DNA from: JALHNI01 sp031367405
GTDB taxonomy: Bacteria > Acidobacteriota > Terriglobia > Bryobacterales > Bryobacteraceae
Direction: 5' to 3'
Length of the DNA stretch: 23,301 nt
Assembly (NCBI GenBank): GCA_031367405.1
Contig: JANLPT010000158.1
Location: 1 to 23,301, forward strand
Below, one piece after another: positions 13,450-20,505 of this stretch; within the stretch, counting starts at the first letter, position 1, and each line of letters opens with the position of its first letter. A model generated the notes under the pieces. The model was not told the origin of the DNA. It ran no database searches and saw only the letters and a list, made by a program, of their open reading frames with translations. The translations under genes and the position numbers were made by a program.

Positions 13450-16368
13450 GTGACAACGAAAATGCAATTTTGCTCACTCGCCTCCAAGGTAATAAAATCG
13501 GGCCTCGCGTTAAGTTTTGTTGCGAGCTTGACATTCGCGCAGACGGTAAACACCGGTGCCACATTCGGCACGGTGGTGAATCTGGGTGGAGAACCGCGCG
13601 ACATCGTCCTCGATGAACTGCGCGGCCGCCTCTATCTGGTGAACGCCAACGCCAACCGCATCGACATCTTCGATTACAAGCAAGGGCGCATCACCAGCAA
13701 CATTCCGGTGGGTGTCTACCCGAACTCGGCCGCCATGTCGATGGACAATGCGTTTCTGTACGTGGCCAACGTCACCAGTTCTTCGCTCACGCAAATTGAG
13801 CTCGGCACGGATCGCGTGGTGAGCATCATCAGTCTCCCCGCCCGCCCGGAAGGCGTTGCCGTCGGTGCCGATGGCCGCGTGCTGATCACCACGCAAGGTA
13901 CGGGTGCCAACAACCAAACCAATACGCTGTTGCTGTACGATCCGCGCCAGGAAAACGGTTTGCAGATCAGCTCAGTACCTTCTCCGCCGCCCATCACTAC
14001 GGTGACGCCTCTGCCCGCCGTGTTCGTGGGCCGCCCGGCCACAGCCTTTCCCGGCCGCCTGATCGTCACCCCCGACGGCAACTTCATTGTGGGGATGGTG
14101 GCCATCAATCAGACCGTCAACACGGCCACCACCACTGTTTTCGTTTATGAAGTGGCCTCGGCCACGGTGTTGCGGAATCGCTCGGTGACGGGCCAGTCCA
14201 CCGTGCTCTCCATCTCGCCCGACGGCGCATACTTCATGGCCGGATCGACGCTGTACGATACGGCCAACCTCAACGTGATCGCGCAATCTACCATCGCTAA
14301 CTTGCCCTTCCAACTGCCGGTGAATCAATTTAACAATTTTAATGCGCAGGCTAACTTTGGGGGAAGCTCTTTTTCGCCCGATGGCACCACGATCTTCAAT
14401 GCCTTTAACAACGCGCCGAACGGCCAGCGCACCACCTCGGCTTCGCTGCTGATTTCGAATTCCCGGAACCTGGGCACCACCCTGGGCATCAAGCTTCCCG
14501 AATCCATCACGGGACGTATGGCGATCACCAGCGATGGCACTGATCTATTTGCCATTTCAGAATCCGGCCTGACCCGGCTGCCCATCGCCACCCTTTTTGA
14601 CTTTCCGATTCTGCAGCCCGAAACCACGCAAGTTTTTCTCGCCATTGACGAATGCAACAAGGGCGTTTCGCGCGCCTCGCTGCGCGTCGCCAACCTGGGC
14701 AAAGGCAAGCTCACTTTCAGCGTGCCCAACACCGGTGCCGCGCTCGTCACCCAGATTTCCACGGGTGTTGCGCCCGCTGACATTGCTTTCATCATGGAGC
14801 CCGGACGCGCCGGCGTCGTGCGGCAGGCCGGCACCAATCTTTACACCGGCACCGCCAACAACACCGGCAATCCGGTCAACGTAATTCTTTCCTCGTTGCA
14901 GGCGATCAACATTCCTAATACCGTTCGCGTTTATATGAACTTTCGCAACTCTGATCAGCGCGGGGTGGTTTATCCGGTGCCCGTCACGCCCAACAATAAC
15001 AACGAAGGGCTGTACGACATGATCCTCGACGAGCCGCGCGGCTTGCTGTATCTGTCCAACTCCGGCTTCAACCGCATTGAGATATTCGACACGCGCGCGC
15101 AGAAGTTTCTGGCACCGATTGAGGTTGGCCAGTTGCCGCACATGATGGCCATGTCGCTGGACGGCACCCAACTGTACGTCGGCAATACGGGCGGCGAGTC
15201 AATTCAGGTGGTGGATCTGGTGTCGCGCCGGTTAGTCGATAGCGTCCGCTTCCCCGCCCTGCCGCGCGCCGGCAATCAGGCCGTCATTCGCCCGGTGGCC
15301 CTCGCCATGTCGATCTCCGGCCTGCAATTTATTATGTCCAACGGCGGCTTCTGGCGTGTCACCGGCTCTGAAGCCGTGCCCCGCCAAGCTAACACCGTTA
15401 CGCCCGCCACCATTCCTGGCCCGCAATATATGGCTGCCTCGGCTGACGGCCGCCAAATCATCGTCCTGGGCGGCACCGGTATCGGTTATCTTTACGACGG
15501 CCTCATCGATAGCTACACGGCCACTCGCGTCATTTACAACACCCAGCCGCCGCTGAGTTACTTCGGCCCGTTGGCCGCAGCACCGGGGGCCGGTTATTTT
15601 CTGGCCGGTGGCCAAATTCTGAGCGCGTCGCTTACACCGATCGGTGGAGCGGAGCGTCCTGGTGTCACCCAGTTCAGCGCGCCCGCGCAACCCGGACAGC
15701 CGCCGGTGCAGACCGTGGTTTCCGCCGGGCAGCGCAACGTCGCCTCGGTCTTCCCGCTCTCGGACACGCGCTTCCTGCGAGCCACCACGCCGGTCCGCCA
15801 AAACATCACCGCCGCCACGCGTGACGACGCCCGCACGGTGCTCGAAATCGTGGACATTCGCACCCAATCGGAAACTGTGGCGGGCGTGCTGCCTGAAAAT
15901 CCCCAGTTCAGCGTCTTCGCCACCGCGCGCGCCAATATTCCCGCCCGGCAGTTACTCATTGATTCAGCCGGTTCCGTGGCTTACTCCATCACCATTTCCG
16001 GACTCACGGTGACGCCGCTCGTCCAGACCTCGGGAGCCACCCAACCCCGCCTGCCCAACGGCATCCGCTCCATCGTCAACTCGACTGACGGCACCACCAA
16101 TTTCCGCCCCGGCAGCTTCATCACGATCACGGGAGCCAACCTCGGCACGGCCGCGCGCGCCGACCAGGTCCCGCTTCCGACGGTGCTCGGCGGCAGCTGC
16201 GTTGTCTTTAACGATGTGGCATTGCCCCTCATCACTACCGGCCCCGGCCAAATCTCAGCCCAAATTCCAGAGACGGTGCGCGCCGGCCAGAACGTGGTGC
16301 AGATCCGTTCGTTAGCGACAGCCCAGTCAAGCGATCCGGTAGTCGTCACGGTGCAGCGGCAGCCTTAG
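13450..16368 (+). CDS. Exported double YVTN-type beta-propeller protein with Solibacter-type C-terminal domain
   Basis: The 972-residue protein starts with a signal peptide (hydrophobic SGLALSFVASLTFAQ ends near residue 31). A first propeller of YVTN/YncE-like blades spans about 45-385 (RDIVLDELRGRLYLVN, LYVANVTSSSL). An Ig-like module follows (about 390-512), then a second propeller (about 518-860: YDMILDEPRGLLYLSN, QLYVGNTGGESIQVVDL). The C-terminal 100 residues (FRPGSFITITGANLG, PLPTVLGGSCVVFNDVALPLI, GQISAQIPETV) resemble the TIGR03437-type domain common in Solibacter. I kept the GTG at 13450, but an ATG at 13462 also leaves a full signal peptide, and neither has a Shine-Dalgarno. Likely a cell-surface or secreted binding protein; ligand unknown. 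It is transcribed divergently from the Tad cluster. Confidence 0.88.
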   Translation: MTTKMQFCSLASKVIKSGLALSFVASLTFAQTVNTGATFGTVVNLGGEPRDIVLDELRGRLYLVNANANRIDIFDYKQGRITSNIPVGVYPNSAAMSMDNAFLYVANVTSSSLTQIELGTDRVVSIISLPARPEGVAVGADGRVLITTQGTGANNQTNTLLLYDPRQENGLQISSVPSPPPITTVTPLPAVFVGRPATAFPGRLIVTPDGNFIVGMVAINQTVNTATTTVFVYEVASATVLRNRSVTGQSTVLSISPDGAYFMAGSTLYDTANLNVIAQSTIANLPFQLPVNQFNNFNAQANFGGSSFSPDGTTIFNAFNNAPNGQRTTSASLLISNSRNLGTTLGIKLPESITGRMAITSDGTDLFAISESGLTRLPIATLFDFPILQPETTQVFLAIDECNKGVSRASLRVANLGKGKLTFSVPNTGAALVTQISTGVAPADIAFIMEPGRAGVVRQAGTNLYTGTANNTGNPVNVILSSLQAINIPNTVRVYMNFRNSDQRGVVYPVPVTPNNNNEGLYDMILDEPRGLLYLSNSGFNRIEIFDTRAQKFLAPIEVGQLPHMMAMSLDGTQLYVGNTGGESIQVVDLVSRRLVDSVRFPALPRAGNQAVIRPVALAMSISGLQFIMSNGGFWRVTGSEAVPRQANTVTPATIPGPQYMAASADGRQIIVLGGTGIGYLYDGLIDSYTATRVIYNTQPPLSYFGPLAAAPGAGYFLAGGQILSASLTPIGGAERPGVTQFSAPAQPGQPPVQTVVSAGQRNVASVFPLSDTRFLRATTPVRQNITAATRDDARTVLEIVDIRTQSETVAGVLPENPQFSVFATARANIPARQLLIDSAGSVAYSITISGLTVTPLVQTSGATQPRLPNGIRSIVNSTDGTTNFRPGSFITITGANLGTAARADQVPLPTVLGGSCVVFNDVALPLITTGPGQISAQIPETVRAGQNVVQIRSLATAQSSDPVVVTVQRQP

Positions 16369-16389
16369 GGTTTCGTTTTTGTCATCTGT

Positions 16390-16765
16390 GGCGCAAGCTT
16401 GGTCGATGTGATGGATTTGCGCCGGGCAATGACATCTGATGGGCCTCCTGAGCGTTTGGCCTTGCTGCCCGGTGTTCGGCGCAATCGACAGGATGACCGC
16501 GTTTCCGGGGTTGACCGCAAACGCGTTGACCAGAGTAAGGCCATCTACCGACAGATTGCGCGCGCCGGGAGTGGCATTCGCCCCCAACCGCCAGAACACC
16601 GGTGAGGGTGGCGGCAATGGTGGACAGAATGCTGGTGATCGCGATGGATGCGGAACCCCAGCACGGCCAGCGGACCGTTGGTGACGTTCAGGGCGATTTT
16701 TGCCGGTTTTACGGACGACGAAACGGCGGGGATTCTGGGAGCGTCCGATGGCACCGTGGAAGCGA
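16390..16765 (-). pseudogene. Decayed fragment of an IPT-like repeat protein (frameshifted)
   Basis: On the minus strand, NATPGARNLSVDG, NAFAVNPGNAV and ILSIAPNTGQQGQTL read in one frame (about 16455-16590). They match the linker and start of the extracellular IPT-like repeats with the PNSGQQGQTL signature common in Acidobacteriota. The preceding repeat end reads in another frame (SIAITSILSTIAATLTGVLAV), and a third frame gives VSSSVKPAKIALNVTNG before that. After QTL the expected next repeat is lost from frame. At least two frameshifts and no start make this a relic, not a gene. Together with the DNA up to 16915 it fills the 547-bp gap after the propeller gene; the remainder holds a possible second C-terminal relic and a candidate promoter. 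Confidence 0.5.
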
Positions 16766-16882
16766 CTTGCCATTATGCGCGGCTGTGGTTATTACGGGAA
16801 TTGCAGGGTTAGGCGGGTGATGAGCCCCGTGTTGAACGCCGGATCCCCCCGCAGGGTCATCCCGGGGTCTGGCTGAGTCCTG

Positions 16883-16910
16883 TTAACGGGACGCAACGCT
16901 CGCCTACAAT
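16883..16910 (+). promoter_or_regulatory. Candidate promoter of the GT-C-like gene
   Basis: TTAACG (16883-16888) and TACAAT (16905-16910) are separated by 16 bp and resemble a sigma-70-type promoter. The GTG start codon begins only 5 nt after the -10 hexamer, so a transcript from it would be nearly or fully leaderless. This agrees with the absence of any Shine-Dalgarno. Confidence 0.4.
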
Positions 16911-16915
16911 AAAAT

Positions 16916-18433
16916 GTGACTCTCGACCGCCTTCGCGGACCCATTTGCGCCCTGATCTTCCTGTTCCTGGCCTGTGCCGTGCTTCCCTACCCCGGCATTC
17001 AAACCGATGAAGCCCTTTTCGCGGGCGCTTACTATCAGGATTACGCGGCGCTCGACGGCTTCTGGGCCTTCAAGCATCACGTGCCCACCATGTTGATCAG
17101 CTATCTGGGCGCGCTAAAGACGTGGCTTTACTATCCCATCTTCAAGCTCTTCACGCCTAACGTGTGGTCGCTGCGATTACCGGTGGCGCTGTTGGGTGCC
17201 GGCAGTGTTTGGTGCTTCACCATTTTCCTGCGGCGGTTGCATGGCGAGCGCGCCGCGTGGTTCGGCGGGTTACTGCTGGCCACTGATCCGATCTTCATCC
17301 AGTCCACGACGTTTGACTGGGGTCCGGTGGCGTTGCAGCATTTCCTATTCTTAGCTGCTGGGGTATTGCTGCTCAGGTCCACGTCATCCCCTCCCTCGCG
17401 GCCCTCGCGGCCGGCGTTCGTTTGGGACGGGGCGTGGTGCCTGGCCTTCTTTCTGCTGGGCCTCGCGCTGTGGAATAAGGCGCTTGCCGTCTGGACGTTC
17501 GCAGGCCTGCTGCTGCCGCTGCTGGCACTCTTCCCGGGGGCCGTCAAGAATGCCCTCACCGTGCGGCGCTGCGCGCTCGCCCTGGCCTTCTTCGCCATCG
17601 GTAGCTTCCCGTTCCTGCGCTTCAACGTGCGGCAGCCCGCCGCCACGGTCCACGATAACGTCAAGATCACCACCGCCGAACTCGCCCCCAAAGCCCGCTT
17701 GCTGTACGAAACGTTGCGCGGCTACGCGCTGATGGAATACATCGCTTATGAGCCCCGCGAAGCGCAGCGTTGGACCTCTGTACCCTACGCGCTGCTCGCC
17801 GCGATGATCCTGCTGCTGATTTGGCCCAGCCGGCTTGGTTGGTATCCGCTCGCGGCGGGCGCGATCATGTTTCTGCTGATGGCCATCACGCGGAATGCCG
17901 GGGGCGCGGTGCATCATCTGGTGCTGATCTGGCCCCTGCAATACTGGGCCATCGCCGCCGCGTTTGCAATTCCCTGGCGGGTTAGGGGAACCGCCCCACT
18001 GGCGTTGGCGGTGGTGCTGCTCCTGGCTTTGGACAATGCCCGCGTGCTGAATATTTATCGCTCAGCGTTAATCGCCCAGGGCAGCCCGGGGTCGTGGAAC
18101 AATGCGATTTTCCCTTTAGCCGCCCGAATCAAGGCGCTCAACCCAAAGACGGTGCGCGTCTACGATTGGGGCATGAGCGACAACTTATTGCTGTTGACCG
18201 AACGGCGAGCTCCGTTCGCCTGGAACGACCGGCCGTACAAAGCAGAAATCTTCGCGGATCGCGATGACTTATGGATCGGCACCTTGCGCCCGTTCGAAGC
18301 CTTTGCCAACGTCAATCGTGACCTACAGCAAGCGGCAGCGGACGCAGGTTATGATCGCCAGGTGGTGGAAACGGTGAGCGACCGGCAAGGCCGCCCCGTC
18401 TTCGAACTCTTTCAATTCGCGCCTAAGCGTTAA
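16916..18433 (+). CDS. Membrane glycosyltransferase-like protein (GT-C/GT39-like)
   Basis: The 505-residue protein has roughly ten hydrophobic segments between residues 8 and 385 and a soluble C-terminal part (about 400-505). The first periplasmic loop carries GIQTDEALFA, with D31-E32 at the place where GT-C/PMT-family enzymes keep catalytic acidic residues. Loop motifs such as FDWGPVALQHF also resemble the GT39-type architecture. Such enzymes transfer sugars from lipid-phosphate donors to proteins or envelope glycans; donor and acceptor are unknown here. The start is a GTG at 16916-16918; the overlapping ATG at 16914 is out of frame and runs straight into TGA. It stands alone between the relic region and a convergent DUF507 gene. 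Confidence 0.8.
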   Translation: MTLDRLRGPICALIFLFLACAVLPYPGIQTDEALFAGAYYQDYAALDGFWAFKHHVPTMLISYLGALKTWLYYPIFKLFTPNVWSLRLPVALLGAGSVWCFTIFLRRLHGERAAWFGGLLLATDPIFIQSTTFDWGPVALQHFLFLAAGVLLLRSTSSPPSRPSRPAFVWDGAWCLAFFLLGLALWNKALAVWTFAGLLLPLLALFPGAVKNALTVRRCALALAFFAIGSFPFLRFNVRQPAATVHDNVKITTAELAPKARLLYETLRGYALMEYIAYEPREAQRWTSVPYALLAAMILLLIWPSRLGWYPLAAGAIMFLLMAITRNAGGAVHHLVLIWPLQYWAIAAAFAIPWRVRGTAPLALAVVLLLALDNARVLNIYRSALIAQGSPGSWNNAIFPLAARIKALNPKTVRVYDWGMSDNLLLLTERRAPFAWNDRPYKAEIFADRDDLWIGTLRPFEAFANVNRDLQQAAADAGYDRQVVETVSDRQGRPVFELFQFAPKR

Positions 18434-18449
18434 AACCTAGGCGTTAAAA
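18422..18449. repeat. 14-bp tandem repeat spanning two convergent stop codons
   Basis: CCTAAGCGTTAAAA (18422-18435) is followed at once by CCTAGGCGTTAAAA (18436-18449), 13 of 14 identical. The first unit contains the TAA of the glycosyltransferase-like gene. The second contains the TAG of the DUF507 gene on the other strand. No strong terminator hairpin is present; only a 6-bp CGCCTA/TAGGCG stem can form. Confidence 0.75.
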
Positions 18450-19024
18450 TCAATGCCGAGCTTCTTCAGTTCTTCGCCATAGTAGCGCTTCTGCAACAAG
18501 TCGAACTCTTCGCTGCCCTCAGGAATGTCCTTTTTCATCGAACGGACTTTGGCCCGGGCATCCCGATCGGCTTTGTCCTCGGCGAGCAGCACTTCGGTGA
18601 AGCCCTTCACAATATCGAGCCTCATCTCGTTGTCCGGCCGCTTCACCCGAATCTCGCGGGACTTCTTCAGCTCGGCCACGATCTTATGCGAAAGGTCAGT
18701 CACTTTGTCGCGCGACAACTTCATGCTGTCGTTGGAGTCCCGGCCGCTGGCGCGCACGATCTTGTTCTTGATCACCAGTTGGTTCTTGATCTTGCGGAAC
18801 ATTTCCGAATAGGGAATGCCTTCCTGCCGCATATAATCCGCATACTGGCTGAGCAGCTCGCGGACTTCGTCGTTGAGTTTATCCTCCGCTTCAAGTTCCT
18901 GGGTAATCACCAGGTTGATCGTCTCCATCACTGCCGGCGGATTCGCCGCGTCGATTGATTTCGGGGCCAGGCGCTTGACGATTTGACGCGATAGGTAGCC
19001 GATCATTTCTCTTGGAAGAAGCAT
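18437..19024 (-). CDS. DUF507 family protein with two tandem DUF507 halves
   Basis: The 195-residue charged, soluble protein belongs to DUF507 (PF04368), of unknown function. Two related halves are visible. Residues 1-95 start MLLPREMIGYLSRQIVKRL, and residues 101-195 start MKLSRDKVTDLSHKIVAELK; each is followed by a helix ending in an AED-type turn and an acidic/basic helix. The second half ends with EGSEEFDLLQKRYYGEELKKLG, the most conserved family motif; the first half has a weaker copy. The ATG at 19022-19024 has GAGAGG about 7 nt upstream. It converges with the glycosyltransferase-like gene (3-nt gap) and diverges from lhgO (30-nt gap). Confidence 0.87.
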   Translation of the reverse strand: MLLPREMIGYLSRQIVKRLAPKSIDAANPPAVMETINLVITQELEAEDKLNDEVRELLSQYADYMRQEGIPYSEMFRKIKNQLVIKNKIVRASGRDSNDSMKLSRDKVTDLSHKIVAELKKSREIRVKRPDNEMRLDIVKGFTEVLLAEDKADRDARAKVRSMKKDIPEGSEEFDLLQKRYYGEELKKLGIDFNA

Positions 19025-19054
19025 TCGATTCCTCTCTAGTGTACAAAATAGAGG

Positions 19055-20281
19055 TTGGCCTCAAAGACTCCGCTAAAATCTCCCCATTCCTCCTATGCCA
19101 TTGTGGGGGGCGGCATCATCGGTTTGGCGGTTGCCTATCAACTCACCCGAACGTTTCCGGAAGCCTCGGTGGTGGTGCTCGAGAAGGAGCCGGACGTCGG
19201 CCAGCACCAAAGCGGACACAACAGCGGCGTGCTGCACGCGGGCCTTTATTACAAGCCCGGTTCGCTCAAAGCCACGCTGGCCACTACCGGCATCCGGCGC
19301 ATGGTGGAGTTCTGCCGGCAGCACGGAATTGCCCACGAGCGCTGCGGAAAACTGGTAGTGGCCACGGAGGCCGAAGAGATTCCGCGCCTCAAAGAATTGC
19401 AAGCGCGAGGCGAAGCCAATGGCCTGCGTGGCTTGCGCTGGTGCGGCCCTGAACAAATGCGCGAGCGTGAACCGCACGTGGCCGGTTTGGCCGCCGTCGA
19501 GGTTCCCGAAGAAGGCATCGTCGACTACCCGGCGGTGTGCCAGAAGCTAAAGGAGCTGATTCGGACGGCGGGAGCGCGCGTGCTTCTTTCGTCCGGCGTT
19601 CGCTCCGTGAAACCGCAGGGCACCGGCTGGACGATTGAAGCGGGCGAGCACGAAATCGAGGCGAGCTTCATCTTCAACTGCGCGGGCTTGCAATGCGACC
19701 GCGTCCTGGCGCTGGCCGGCGAAATGCGCGCCGCTCGCATCGTGCCGTTTCGCGGTGAGTATTTCACGTTGACGCCCGAAGGTGCCGGCTTGGTGAAGCA
19801 CCTGATCTATCCGGTGCCCGATCCGAAGTTTCCCTTTCTCGGCGTCCACTTCACGCGGATGATCCATGGCGGGGTGGAGGCGGGCCCGAACGCCGTGCTG
19901 GCCACCGCCCGCGAGGGCTACACTTGGCGCGACTTCGTGGCGGCCGATGTCGCCGATGTCTTCACTTTCCCCGGATTCTGGCGCTTTCTGCGCAGGTATC
20001 CGTCGATGGCGTTTTATGAGGTGAAAAGGTCGTTCAGCAAACAGGAATTCTGCCGGTCGCTGCGGCGTCTGGTCCCCGCTATCGAGATGGAGCACCTCAC
20101 CACGGGCGGCGCGGGCGTGCGGGCCCAGGCCCTTGCGCCGGACGGCACCTTGATGCAGGACTTCGATTTTGTCCTGCGCCGGAACGCCTTGCATCTGATC
20201 AACGCGCCGAGTCCAGGGGCGACAGCCTCGCTGGCCATCGCGGACTATTTGATCGATCAGGTGCGAATCCAGACTTTTTAG
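19055..20281 (+). CDS. lhgO: L-2-hydroxyglutarate oxidase LhgO
   Basis: LhgO is an FAD-dependent enzyme of the DAO family that oxidises L-2-hydroxyglutarate to 2-oxoglutarate and passes electrons to the quinone pool. The 408 residues carry the Rossmann motif YAIVGGGIIGLAVAYQL (14-30) with E43 for FAD ribose binding. The family-specific GQHQSGHNSGVLHAGLYY (49-66) follows, and the late TTGGAGVRAQAL segment fits the conserved C-terminal FAD region. Length is normal. The only usable in-frame start that keeps the first beta strand is TTG at 19055-19057, directly preceded by GAGG with no spacer. An in-frame TAG lies 2 codons upstream, and the nearby ATG at 19095 is out of frame. Confidence 0.93.
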   Translation: MASKTPLKSPHSSYAIVGGGIIGLAVAYQLTRTFPEASVVVLEKEPDVGQHQSGHNSGVLHAGLYYKPGSLKATLATTGIRRMVEFCRQHGIAHERCGKLVVATEAEEIPRLKELQARGEANGLRGLRWCGPEQMREREPHVAGLAAVEVPEEGIVDYPAVCQKLKELIRTAGARVLLSSGVRSVKPQGTGWTIEAGEHEIEASFIFNCAGLQCDRVLALAGEMRAARIVPFRGEYFTLTPEGAGLVKHLIYPVPDPKFPFLGVHFTRMIHGGVEAGPNAVLATAREGYTWRDFVAADVADVFTFPGFWRFLRRYPSMAFYEVKRSFSKQEFCRSLRRLVPAIEMEHLTTGGAGVRAQALAPDGTLMQDFDFVLRRNALHLINAPSPGATASLAIADYLIDQVRIQTF

Positions 20282-20335
20282 CGCCGCTACGCATCAGCGA
20301 GACGCCGCAAGGCATAAGTGCAATGTTTTCAGCAA

Positions 20336-20387
20336 TGGGGTCAGAGCACCACCGACCCCAGGTACCCCCAAATGGGGAAATTGGGGG
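20336..20387. repeat. Two adjacent 7-bp-stem palindromes in the lhgO to TonB-receptor gap
   Basis: TGGGGTC (20336-20342) pairs with GACCCCA (20354-20360) across an 11-nt loop. Five bases later CCCCCAA (20365-20371) pairs with TTGGGGG (20381-20387) across 9 nt. No T-run follows on either strand, so this is not a standard terminator. The 224-bp gap (20282-20505) is otherwise without a gene. The TGGGGTC half-palindrome is similar in style to REP-type repeats, but I cannot show other copies in this window. Confidence 0.5.
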
Positions 20388-20505
20388 GAAGGGAAAATAT
20401 CCGTTTGCGGGTGGTAGGGCTCGGGCAGAGGGATTGTCTGAGCTGATAAAATTGTGAGAATACTTTATCGATAACAATTGCTTTTGAGAGTATGCTTTCA
20501 TTATC

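Noticed and set aside
15232..15867. 211-codon minus-strand open frame
   Set aside because: Antisense to the second propeller, with Gly/Arg-rich low-complexity translation; no ribosome site or family.
16366..16400. Possible intrinsic terminator after the propeller gene (TTTCGTTTTTG)
   Set aside because: The T-run is real but no stable hairpin precedes it.
16327..16773. 148-codon minus-strand open frame taken as one intact gene
   Set aside because: Only its middle matches the IPT-like repeat; both sides drop out of frame, so it is better explained as a relic.
20336..20387. Intrinsic terminator of lhgO
   Set aside because: Stems exist but are followed by G/A-rich DNA with no T-run on either strand.
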